Shown here: piece by piece, positions 15,693-23,116 of the stretch
Position numbering within the stretch: position 1 is the first letter of the stretch
How the letters are laid out: every line of letters starts with the position of its first letter
Assembly: GCF_026341125.1 (NCBI RefSeq)
Contig: NZ_JAPEOR010000001.1
Span: 3,782,001 to 3,846,000 of the forward strand
Source of the DNA: Streptomyces sp. NBC_01142
Lineage (GTDB): Bacteria; Actinomycetota; Actinomycetes; Streptomycetales; Streptomycetaceae
Reading direction: 5' to 3'
DNA: 64,000 bases
Notes under the pieces: model-generated
Seen by the model: only the letters and a program-made list of their open reading frames with translations
Databases searched by the model: none
Told to the model about the DNA's origin: nothing
Program-made: the position numbers and the translations under genes

Positions 15693-17352
15693 GAGGCTGT
15701 CGCACGGCTCCTGCCCGGTGAAGGTCAAGAGTGCTTCTTGGGCGTGTGGTTGATGAGCTTGTTGAGGTTGTGCACCGTGCCGAGGAGCTTGATCTCGGCG
15801 TCCACCGCCTGGCGGCCGCGGTAGTTGAGGTGCCGTCCGAAGCGTTGGAAGATCTGGGCGAATCCCGGCTCGACCAGGGCACTGCGTTGACGGTACTGGG
15901 CCCGTCCTGTTGGGGTGGCGAGGCGGGCCGCCATGTCCTGCTGGCCGGCAGGGGCCTGCTGACGTTTCGCGGGAAAGCCTGCCTGGTCGGCATCGCTGGT
16001 GACCGAGACCAGTAGCGGGAGGTCGGCGAGGGCCTCGAAGGACGCGGCGGAAGCGTACCCGCTGTCGGCGAGCCAGAGTTGGATGTCGCCGGGGAGCCGT
16101 GCGGCCTGGTGATTGTGCTGGGTCTTCTTCACCATCGGAACGAGGGCCGTCCTGTCCGAGGGATTGTCGTGCGCTTCGATGGCCAGCAAGAATTGACGGC
16201 GGGCGCACACGATCTGGATGTTGTATCCCTGCAGGTAGCCGCCGCGTTTGCCGGGAATCAGCCGGGAGTCGGGATCGCTCAGGCAGGAACGGGACTCCGG
16301 GGAGGGGGCCGGTCGGGGTGTGCGGGCCCGCTCCAGCCAGGCCCGCATCTTCACCAGTCGCGTTCGCTGGCGAACGAGGACGGTCTTGTGCTCCATCGGG
16401 ACCGGCGGCCGTCCGTTCGCTCCACGACGTCCTGCCGCCCGGTCCTCTCGGACGCGGAGCTCGTACTTCTTCAGCTTCTCCTGGTGAGCCTCGGTCTCGG
16501 CGGCCAGGCGCTTCTCCGCGCGGGCCACCATCCGCTCGGCGGCTTCGACCTTGATCCGGATCTCGGTGGGTGAAGGCATAGCCCGTTCATGCAGTCTGTC
16601 CCTGGCCAAGTGGGCCCGGGTGAGCCGGTCGCACAGCCGGGACAGGCGAGGCCAGTTGTCGCACGCGTCCTCGCCATCTCCCTGTGCTGCCGAGTCATCG
16701 GCCTCGACGCTCAGCGCGTGGTCGACTACATCCTCCATCAACGCGTGGATCTCTTTCTCGTACTGGGAGATGGTCTCCTCCAGGCGCTGGAGCCGCTGGT
16801 TGGCGTCGCGTGAGGCGTTCGCCTCCATCGGTGAGCCGTCCACGGCCACCGCCGAAAGATCGACCAGGCCACGTCGGCCGCACAGCGACAACACCTGCAC
16901 GAACAGTGAGTTCAAGGCGGCACGGTGGCGTCGTACGAACCGCGCGACGGTGGAGTGGTCCACTCGGCGGTTCGCGGTGATGATTCGGCAGCCCACGTCG
17001 TCCCAGCAAGCCTGCTCGATGCGACGGGAGGAACGCACTCCCTTGCTGTAGCAGTACAGGAGCAGCGCAATCAGGCTCGCGGGAGGGTAGGCCACCCCGC
17101 CCCGCCCGTCGTCACGGTAGCTGTTCTCGAACGCCGACAGGTCAAGTAGCTCGACGACGTCGAGCACCTTCCAGCACAGGTGCTCGGGCGGCAGCCACTC
17201 CCGGACATCCCGCGGCATCTCAAGATCACGTTCACGGTCGCACGACCAGAAGTTCCGCCCCACCAGCCAAGATTCCGACGCCTCCTGGATCCTCGGAACC
17301 GAACAACGAATCGCTCTTGACCTTCACCGGGCAGGAGCCGTGCGACAGCCTC
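15693..17352. mobile_element. IS1182-family element
   Basis: The ends carry a perfect inverted repeat of about 37 bases beginning GAGGCTGTCGCACGGCTCC. CCGA flanks both sides (15689-15692 and 17353-17356), a 4-bp target duplication. Joining the flanks restores the reading frame of the interrupted transposase (RPKTDCPARAPKP). Confidence 0.95.
15725..17263 (-). CDS. IS1182-family transposase
   Basis: A 512-residue intact transposase. The N-terminal DUF772-type domain has WLPPEHLCWKVLDVVELLDL and YPPASLIALLLYCYSKGVRS. The DDE core includes LVDLSAVAVDGSPMEANAS, a long charged insert of coiled-coil character (KVEAAERMVARAEKRLAAE), GYNIQIVCARRQFLLAIEAH, and WLADSGYASAASFEAL. It ends PGFAQIFQRFGRHLNYRGR. 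Nothing suggests damage. Confidence 0.94.
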   Translation of the reverse strand: MGRNFWSCDRERDLEMPRDVREWLPPEHLCWKVLDVVELLDLSAFENSYRDDGRGGVAYPPASLIALLLYCYSKGVRSSRRIEQACWDDVGCRIITANRRVDHSTVARFVRRHRAALNSLFVQVLSLCGRRGLVDLSAVAVDGSPMEANASRDANQRLQRLEETISQYEKEIHALMEDVVDHALSVEADDSAAQGDGEDACDNWPRLSRLCDRLTRAHLARDRLHERAMPSPTEIRIKVEAAERMVARAEKRLAAETEAHQEKLKKYELRVREDRAAGRRGANGRPPVPMEHKTVLVRQRTRLVKMRAWLERARTPRPAPSPESRSCLSDPDSRLIPGKRGGYLQGYNIQIVCARRQFLLAIEAHDNPSDRTALVPMVKKTQHNHQAARLPGDIQLWLADSGYASAASFEALADLPLLVSVTSDADQAGFPAKRQQAPAGQQDMAARLATPTGRAQYRQRSALVEPGFAQIFQRFGRHLNYRGRQAVDAEIKLLGTVHNLNKLINHTPKKHS

Positions 17353-17548
17353 CCGACTGCCCAGCCAGAGCACCGAAACCAACCCGAGCCGGCCCCGGAC
17401 GACCACCAGGCCGCAAGAACACTCGCCCCACCCCACGCCACGACGTGCACACACCACGCAAGACGCAGCCAGCGAAAGGGTCAACGAAGAAGTCAACTAC
17501 CCCACGGCCCCACCGCACAGGTTAAAGATCAAGCTAACGGACGTCAGG

Positions 17549-17917
17549 TCACCTATCCTCGACGGCGAGCGACTTCTGCAAGCGGGCGCGAGCTCGGAAG
17601 AGATGGACGTGGACGGTGCTTGCAGCAACACCGAGAAGATCGCCAATCTCGTCTGCGTGATGGCCAGTTGCCGTGAGTAGGAGAACTGATCGCTGCCGGG
17701 CCGGCATTCTGGCGACAGCCGACTTGATCAACTCCATCAGGTTGATGGAGTCGTAGTCTTCCTCCGCTTCCGGAGCAAGTCCCTCAAGCATCTCGCGATC
17801 AACGGAGGCCTCATAGGTCCGACTGCGCAGCACGTCAACGGCAAGACTGCGGGCCACCTTCGTGACGTAGGCACGGGGTGCGATCGGGGGCTGCAGAAAC
17901 GAATCCACCAGCCTCAT
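17549..17917 (-). pseudogene. ECF sigma factor, 5' truncated
   Basis: The surviving part encodes APRAYVTKVARSLAVDVLRS (end of region 2 and linker) and a complete sigma region 4 (ARMPARQRSVLLLTATGHHA, DEIGDLLGVAASTVHVHLFR). The region 2 sequence that binds core polymerase and -10 DNA is lost where a transposase fragment begins at about 17918. A region-4-only product would not be a functional sigma factor. The upstream open frame on this strand is antisense to that fragment. No anti-sigma gene is seen. Confidence 0.75.
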
Positions 17918-18105
17918 CCCCCTCACCGTGGCAGAGATCCGAAGGCTCCTGGCAACTCTCCTCCCCACCCCAGGACCACCCCGCGACGCCTGCGCCCACG
18001 CGCTGATGTGGTCCCACTGGCGCAGACGCCACCAAGCCACCGCCAAACGCAGCCACTACCGAAGAAGAACCAGCCCAGGACACGAAATCCCGCTGGAGTA
18101 CCAAG
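17918..18105 (+). pseudogene. IS701-type transposase C-terminal fragment
   Basis: The plus strand encodes LTVAEIRRLLATLLPTPGPP, HALMWSHWRRRHQATAKRSH and YRRRTSPG, clearly related to the tail of the transposase remnant at 45039-45220 and to the tail of the IS701 element at 24319-24507. Only the last 60 residues remain. The fragment truncates the ECF sigma gene on one side and approaches the NLR stop codon on the other. Confidence 0.8.
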
Positions 18106-18153
18106 TCCGGATTAGAGACGGTGGTCCTGGAGAGGGACCGGGCGCCGAGTTGA

Positions 18154-20244
18154 TCACTCCCGCGCAGCCAGGCGCTTCTGCAGACGGGCGTGGCGGAACT
18201 GGTAGACGGGCCCGGTGGCACGGAGGAGGTTGCGGCGGCGCGCGTCTTCGAGGAAGCCCATCAGACGTACCGGGGTGCCTTCCTCTGTCGAGAGCTGTAC
18301 GGCGGTGAGGGCGGTGGCGACGGCGAGGTTGCCGACCGGTCCGGTCATGACGCCGACCACCAGCGCCGTCGAGACCCCACTCACCAAACCGGTCCCGAGC
18401 CCGACCCACCAGGCGAGGAGAGGCGCTGTGAGCAGTGCCGCCGCGAGTCCGGTGAGCAGGCCGAGGACCAGACGCAGTCCGATGTGGTGCCGCCAGGCCT
18501 CGCGCGGACCGATCGAGCGGGTGTCCGCCACGGGAGGGCGGCTGTAGAACTCCCGCACATCGTCGTACCAGGAGCCCGCCCCGGCGGACAGGAACGGTGT
18601 CCCGGCCACGATCCGGTACCCGCGGCCCGTCACCAGCGCCCCAGTGAACCCCAGCGGCAGTGTGGTGAGGTAGCAGAGCCAGGCGGGTGGCGTGTTGTTG
18701 CCCGGGAGCAGTGGACTGGTCAGGGTCGCCAAGGTGCCCGTCGCTAGCCATTCCACCACCCCCGACACCACCGCTCCGCGAGTGAAGATGTCCCGCCAAC
18801 CTGCGCTCTCCAGCGTGTCCCGCCATCCCGCGCTTTCCAGCCGCTGCGGATCGCTGAGCTCCGTGAAGCGGTCGCCGGCCGCCCACCCTCCAACGAGTGC
18901 GGAGGGGATGCCGATCAGCCAGGTGTACACGGAGTGCGTCAGCATCCAGACCAGGACGATGCTGGGCACCCCGCATACCACTGTGACCGCCGCCCATACG
19001 GCGAGCGCCCGCGGACGGGGGTGCGTCCAGCCGGGGATGTGCCACCACGGCAGGTCGTAGCTGTTGTCCTGGCTGAGCCGCCGGGCGATGTACCGCAGGG
19101 TCCGCTCGGCGGTCTCGGGGGACCACCGGGGGCGGTCTCCCGGCCGTGGGGTGTAGGCGGCGACGACGGCGCAGTCGAGCAGGTGGTCCTCGATCGCCTC
19201 GCGGGTGGCGAACCGGCTGTCGTCGAGCAGTTCGTCGACCGGGCCGCCGTCGGCGTAGACGTCGCGCACCAAGGTGACTGCCAGCGGACTGGCCAGTGCC
19301 TTGGCCACCGCGCTCTCGGGTTCGTGCAGAAGGCGCTCGGTGAGTGCTCGCCACGCGGGTGGTGGCTGCTCGCGAAACTTGTCGAGCAGATACTCGGCTG
19401 CGTCGGACGGGACGAGGGGCAGGATCTCCAGAGCCACCGCACCGCCCAAGCCCGCCCACTTCGCCGTCAGCACGGCCTCCTTGGCCCGGGAGATCAGGAT
19501 CAGCCGGAACGGCGCCTGCTCCAGCGCGCTCACCATGGCATTCCGCAGCTTGCCGCCGACCTCGTCCAGACCGTCCAGGAACAGCGCGATTCGGCCCGAC
19601 TTGAGCAGTCGCCGGGCCCGCTCGCGCCCGCCCCGACCCTGGAACAGGGTGTATTGGCGGGAGAGCCAGCCCGCCGCCCACTCCGTCGGGCTCTCCCGGG
19701 CCGGATCCCAGCCGTCTAAGGTCAGCAGTACCGGAACCGGAATGCGTGCCTTGTCCTGCGGGGCGGCATCAGCGCGGTGCCGCAGCGCGTCGAGGAGCAA
19801 CAGCGCCGCGGCAGCCGACTTGCCCGCCGCGGGCGACCCCACGAGGAATATCCGGCCCGAGGCCAGCCCGCCGTACACCGCGTGCAGCTCGTCGAGGCCG
19901 CCGCCCCGGCGCAGCTGCTCGCGGGTGACCGCCGCCAGGCCCGGCAGCGGGGCGAACCGGGCCCTTCTCCCTTCGGCGGTCGCACCGGCGACCCGGTCCG
20001 TGACCTTCCGGTTGGTCACCCGCCAGCGCACCGGCAGCGGAGCGGGCACCAATAGCCGTCGCCACTGCGCCTCCTCGTCCCACTGGGCGCCCACCACCCT
20101 GGCCAGCTCGTTGGCCGAGGCCTCGAGCGGTGAGGGGGGAACGGCATAATGGTTCACGTTCAGGGTGCTGTGTGCACCGGTCTGGAAGGCGACGGGCCCG
20201 TGGAAGGAGTTGCCGGTCACCTCACCGGGTCCGTGACCGCTCAC
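18154..20244 (-). CDS. NACHT/NLR-type NTPase with N-terminal amyloid-like motif and membrane segments
   Basis: A 696-residue STAND NTPase. Residues about 10-35 carry GNSFHGPVAFQTGAHSTLN, nearly the same motif as at the C-terminus of the upstream small protein. The NACHT core has Walker A GSPAAGKSA (about residue 133) and Walker B IALFLDGLDEV (about residue 218), followed by a sensor-like LILISRAKEA. The C-terminal third has several hydrophobic segments (AVWAAVTVVCGVPSIVLVWM, LRLVLGLLTGLAAALLTAPL, LGTGLVSGVSTALVVGVM) instead of the usual WD40 or TPR repeats, so it is probably membrane-bound. I chose GTG at 20244 because it overlaps the upstream stop (GTGA). Proposed role: sensor in a defence or cell-death pathway. 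Confidence 0.8.
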   Translation of the reverse strand: MSGHGPGEVTGNSFHGPVAFQTGAHSTLNVNHYAVPPSPLEASANELARVVGAQWDEEAQWRRLLVPAPLPVRWRVTNRKVTDRVAGATAEGRRARFAPLPGLAAVTREQLRRGGGLDELHAVYGGLASGRIFLVGSPAAGKSAAAALLLLDALRHRADAAPQDKARIPVPVLLTLDGWDPARESPTEWAAGWLSRQYTLFQGRGGRERARRLLKSGRIALFLDGLDEVGGKLRNAMVSALEQAPFRLILISRAKEAVLTAKWAGLGGAVALEILPLVPSDAAEYLLDKFREQPPPAWRALTERLLHEPESAVAKALASPLAVTLVRDVYADGGPVDELLDDSRFATREAIEDHLLDCAVVAAYTPRPGDRPRWSPETAERTLRYIARRLSQDNSYDLPWWHIPGWTHPRPRALAVWAAVTVVCGVPSIVLVWMLTHSVYTWLIGIPSALVGGWAAGDRFTELSDPQRLESAGWRDTLESAGWRDIFTRGAVVSGVVEWLATGTLATLTSPLLPGNNTPPAWLCYLTTLPLGFTGALVTGRGYRIVAGTPFLSAGAGSWYDDVREFYSRPPVADTRSIGPREAWRHHIGLRLVLGLLTGLAAALLTAPLLAWWVGLGTGLVSGVSTALVVGVMTGPVGNLAVATALTAVQLSTEEGTPVRLMGFLEDARRRNLLRATGPVYQFRHARLQKRLAARE

Positions 20245-20675
20245 CCCGCCGTCCCGAAGTGGTTGTCCTGACGGCTGTGGCTGCCGGTCTGGAAGGCCAC
20301 GGGCCCGTGGAAGGTATTGCCCGAGACGGCCACTCCGGCGACACCGTCGCCGAACTCCTCCTTCAGGGACCGCAGTTCGGCCATGGACCGCTCCCGGTCC
20401 GCCTCTTCCAGGCTCTCCAGCAGTGAAGAGAACTCGCCCTGCCACAACCGAGCGTGCCTATCGCGCACTTGCTCCCGCTCATCCTCGTCCGCGGCGTCCA
20501 GAACGGCGGCGGTACGGTCCAGCCGGTCCAGCGCCTCGTCCTCGCGGCCCGGATCACCCCGGCCTACCAGCCGGGCGCACCGCGTCCGGAACCAAGCCCA
20601 AAGATCCGAGCCGGCGGCCTCCACCACCGCTGTTCCTCCTGCCGCAGCAGCCGCCACCATCGCCTCGGTGAGCAT
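20241..20675 (-). CDS. Small helical protein with C-terminal amyloid-like motif, putative NLR partner
   Basis: A 144-residue protein. The N-terminal 110 residues are mainly helical (LTEAMVAAAAAGGTAVVEAA, DLWAWFRTRCARLVG, a charged helix around EDEREQVRDRHARLW). The C-terminus carries GNTFHGPVAFQTGSHSRQDN, matching the motif at the N-terminus of the NLR. The ATG at 20675 follows GGGGGGA. Its TGA overlaps the GTG start of the NLR. The arrangement, effector motif at the C-terminus and NLR motif at the N-terminus, is that of the amyloid-signalling pairs (BASS type) described in filamentous bacteria. The effector activity is unknown; a Bell-like or membrane-active helical domain is possible. Confidence 0.72.
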   Translation of the reverse strand: MLTEAMVAAAAAGGTAVVEAAGSDLWAWFRTRCARLVGRGDPGREDEALDRLDRTAAVLDAADEDEREQVRDRHARLWQGEFSSLLESLEEADRERSMAELRSLKEEFGDGVAGVAVSGNTFHGPVAFQTGSHSRQDNHFGTAG

Positions 20676-20715
20676 CGCCCATCCCCCCAAGTCCGTACGA
20701 ATCAGGATCGGGACC

Positions 20716-20820
20716 CTAGCGCGACGCGCACTCGAACCAGACGGTTTTGCCGATTCCGGTCACAGCGACCACGCTGCACGTGTCGACCACCGCGTCCAGG
20801 AGCGCGAGACCGCGACTGTG
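20716..20820 (-). pseudogene. C-terminal remnant of an ATP-binding anti-sigma-like protein
   Basis: The minus strand encodes HSRGLALLDAVVDTCSVVAV and TGIGKTVWFECASR followed by TAG, the usual end of the Streptomyces HATPase_c (RsbW-like) regulators. The rest is missing beyond about 20820, where the composition changes. Only about 34 codons remain. Confidence 0.55.
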
Positions 20821-21215
20821 CGATCTCTCGGTTTGGTGTCGGTAGTGGTCGGGGGGCGTGGTTGCTGGGTTTTTCTGCTGGTCAGGTGGGCTTTTGATGG
20901 TGGGCTTTCACTGACGTGTGGTGAGAGACAAGGGGACGGTTTTGCTGTCATAAGGCGCTATCTCATGGTGGGTGATGCTGTCTCAGGTTCGAGAGTTCTT
21001 ATGCGCTGAGATGGTGGGGGCGGGGCTGATCGCGGGGTGGAGCCTCGGGATCGGGTGTCGGGGGGTGCCCCTATCTCTTTGGTCAAGGGAAACGGGGCTG
21101 TGTTGGGTCGGGGGGCCGGTCAGCATGGCGGTGACCTCGTTCCTGGACCTGGACATCGGGCGCTCCGGCACCAACCGCCGACTGCACCCGGACCACGACT
21201 GACAGGAGCCCCGTT
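20821..21215. other. Lower-GC intergenic island with an IS110-like end
   Basis: Bases 20830-21010 are T-rich and less GC-rich than the surroundings and have no supportable gene. At 21058-21085 a segment (GGGGGGTGCCCCTATCTCT and on) matches about 24 of 28 bases of the right end of the IS110 element at 32594-32621. Just before the hydrolase gene is a good ribosome site (AGGAGCC at about 21204). Confidence 0.5.
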
Positions 21216-21899
21216 GTGCCCGACACCGAGACGCGCATCCATGCGTGGCGCATCGACGACCGGGAGTACCAGCGCCAGAAGGAACGACGCGGCCGCCGGT
21301 TCGCCTACACGAGCCTCGAGCCCGCTCGCACGGCGCTGGTCGTGATCGACATGGTGCCGTTCTTCGTCGACGCCAACCCCTACGCCCGCGGCATCGTCCC
21401 GAACATCCAACGCCTCGCCGATCGCCTTCGAAGCGCCGGCGGAACGGTCGCCTGGGTCCTGCCCGCGCGCACCGAACGCACTGAAGTCGGCGACGAATTC
21501 CACGGCCCCGAAGCGGCCGAGATGTTCCGCAACTCCGGCGGCACCGGCCCGCTGCCGGACCGGCTCTGGCGCGGCTTCACCCTCGGCGCCGACGACCTGC
21601 TAGAGGAGAAGTCCGCACCCAGCGCCTTCTTCCCCGGCCGCTGCCCACTGCCCGAGCTGCTCCGGGAACGCGGGGTCAACACGGTTCTGATCACCGGCAC
21701 AGTCACCAACGTGTGCTGCGAGTCTTCAGCCCGCGACGCCTGGACCCTCGGCTACCGGGTCATCATGGTCGCCGATGCGAACGCCACCGGCCGCGACCAA
21801 GACCACAACGCCACTCTGCACACGATCTACCGGTCCTTCGGTGACGTCCGGCCAACCGCAGATGTTCTCGCGCTGATTGACGACCGACTGACTGCCTGA
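21216..21899 (+). CDS. Isochorismatase-like cysteine hydrolase
   Basis: A 227-residue member of the isochorismatase-like superfamily. The catalytic triad is visible: Asp in TALVVIDMVPFFVD, Lys in LLEEKSAPSAFFPG, and Cys in TGTVTNVCCESSARDAWTLG, with the usual non-prolyl cis-peptide region before it. Family members hydrolyse isochorismate, nicotinamide, N-carbamoyl amides or similar substrates; the residues seen do not identify which. The GTG start at 21216 follows AGGAG. It stands alone, with no siderophore or NAD-salvage genes nearby. Confidence 0.85.
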   Translation: MPDTETRIHAWRIDDREYQRQKERRGRRFAYTSLEPARTALVVIDMVPFFVDANPYARGIVPNIQRLADRLRSAGGTVAWVLPARTERTEVGDEFHGPEAAEMFRNSGGTGPLPDRLWRGFTLGADDLLEEKSAPSAFFPGRCPLPELLRERGVNTVLITGTVTNVCCESSARDAWTLGYRVIMVADANATGRDQDHNATLHTIYRSFGDVRPTADVLALIDDRLTA

Positions 21900-21932
21900 G
21901 CGCTCGTGTGGCACAGCATTCGCACGAGGCTG

Positions 21933-22124
21933 TCAGCCGTCGCCGCAGAGCGCCCGCATCACCTCGTTCCACTGCTCGGGCCGGGCCGCCTCACAGTTGC
22001 GGCAGTGGCGTCCGTTGACGCGCTCTCGCTGGACGAAGCCGGACTGAGCGGAGCGGACTTGGACCACGTTCAGGAGGAGCGGCGTGGGGCAGAGGGGACA
22101 CGGGGCTCCATACCTGTTGATCAT
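21933..22124 (-). CDS. Possible small zinc-ribbon protein
   Basis: The frame encodes about 63 residues with two Cys pairs, APCPLCPTPLLL and NGRHCRNCEAARPEQW, arranged as a treble-clef or zinc-ribbon fold. No convincing ribosome site precedes the possible ATGs at 22124 or 22127, and the plus strand is also open. I do not recognise a family. The paired Cys motifs are the only reason to list it. Confidence 0.35.
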   Translation of the reverse strand: MINRYGAPCPLCPTPLLLNVVQVRSAQSGFVQRERVNGRHCRNCEAARPEQWNEVMRALCGDG

Positions 22125-22494
22125 CATGGGCGGAGCTGTGCACACACGCGACGGCTTACCGTCTCGGGCTGCCGGGACGGCCCGCCCGGCGGGAAGCACC
22201 CTGGATCGAGCTCTTCCGCAGGTCGCGGGCGGGGTTCCATGGCCGGATGCTCAGCGTCGCGAAGGTCGCCCCGGGTGCCGGGTGACAGTACTTTCCCTGT
22301 CAAGTTGTTCTGTTCAGCTATGCGGGTTGCCGGGGATGCCCGGAGTGAGGGCGAGGCCGCGCCGGTGCGAGTGCCTGTTTACAGTGACCGTCGAAGCGCG
22401 TGGCCGAACGGGCGACAGAAGAGTGGTGCCAAGACCTCTGGCGACGTGCTGGCTCTGCTGGATCGCGGTACCGACCGGTGATCAAGCGGGGGTC
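22125..22494. other. Intergenic stretch without recognisable gene
   Basis: No frame resembles a known protein. A possible promoter for the 22495 gene was not identified. Confidence 0.4.
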
Positions 22495-22917
22495 ATGACG
22501 GTGCTGGGGCTCACCCGACCGAGCCCCGTGGCGTTCGCGGAAGCCGAGGCGATCATCGACGAGGATGGCCACGGAGAGGCAGACGGCAATCCCGACGGAC
22601 TGGCTCGGGTGTACGTGAGCCCCGAAGTCGACGTGTGGACGCTGGTCATCGGACCGTGGTGCGATCCGTGCGACGGTGAGCGCAGCAAGGAGGTGCTGCG
22701 TCTGTGTACCGAACTGAGCGCGCGGCACGTCCGGGCGCAGGCGTACTACTACTACGGTGCGCAGGGCGATGGTGGGTCTTCGCCACCGATCCCGGAGGCC
22801 TTCAACCCACCCCCGTTCACAACCGGTGACGATGCCGGACACCGCCTGAGGTCAGACCCCGCTCAAGTTCGAAGACCCGCACAGCCGCGGCGCTGGGCAC
22901 CAGTCCCCTCGCGTTGA
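22495..22917 (+). CDS. Uncharacterised actinobacterial protein, probably truncated
   Basis: The first 95 residues are well ordered: LARVYVSPEVDVWTLVIGPW, CDPCDGERSKEVLRLCTELS and VRAQAYYYYGAQGDGG resemble a protein common in Streptomyces accessory regions, of unknown function. After YYYGAQGDGG the sequence becomes low-complexity Pro/Arg and the family's C-terminal part is absent, so a frameshift or deletion is likely there. The ATG at 22495 has GCGGGGG upstream. Either a truncated protein or a pseudogene. Confidence 0.45.
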   Translation: MTVLGLTRPSPVAFAEAEAIIDEDGHGEADGNPDGLARVYVSPEVDVWTLVIGPWCDPCDGERSKEVLRLCTELSARHVRAQAYYYYGAQGDGGSSPPIPEAFNPPPFTTGDDAGHRLRSDPAQVRRPAQPRRWAPVPSR

Positions 22918-23045
22918 CGGAAGATACGCAGGTGCGCGGTACTGGCGCTCTCGCCCTCACACCGCACGACCAGGGCTCCACTCCGACTCGGCTGCCCAGC
23001 GGCGCTGAGTCTGGCCCCTCCATTTGATGGCATCTGGGCGTCCGA

Positions 23046-23095
23046 GTTATGGAACACCAGTGAGACGGACCGCGCGGCCATCGGTGTTCCATAAC
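23046..23095 (-). terminator. Intrinsic terminator of the ricin/CAP gene
   Basis: GTTATGGAACACC (23046-23058) and GGTGTTCCATAAC (23083-23095) form a 13-bp perfect stem with a 24-base loop, 22 bases after the stop codon of the minus-strand gene. Confidence 0.75.
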
Positions 23096-23116
23096 CCGTG
23101 CCAGGGTGCCGACCAC

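Larger units (their letters stand above)
12769..17525 (+). pseudogene. Transposase gene interrupted by ISL3 and IS1182
   Basis: Block one (12769-12826) encodes MSLLHRDARREPLAELSCF. After the ISL3 insertion, block two (14463-15692) continues GEFYSCLTARSDALFELADA, the DDE region LVLAVDVTCWLRPDA and LIIADAGYDAPRLAFLL, then FVFGQPETWGT and FDIEHTFRLFKQTLGWTCPK. Block three (17357-17525) is the basic tail ending in TTPRPHRTG. The family is often annotated only as putative transposase (NF041680, as I recall). A further frameshift lies near 15110-15150, after RRAVPPG. The gene has therefore taken two insertions and one point lesion. Confidence 0.88.
12627..17537. mobile_element. IS4/IS701-like element split by two other insertion sequences
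   Basis: Outer ends are TAACTTGATCTTTAAC (12627-12642) and GTTAAAGATCAAGCTA (17521-17536), near-perfect inverted repeats. Inside lies one transposase gene in three blocks, separated by a complete ISL3 element and a complete IS1182 element. Removing both insertions with their target duplications gives an element of about 1.6 kb. Confidence 0.8.

Noticed and set aside
20245..20445. Longer N-terminus for the NLR protein
   Set aside because: It would overlap the small partner gene in another frame and has low-complexity sequence. The GTG at 20244, overlapping the upstream stop, is the better start.
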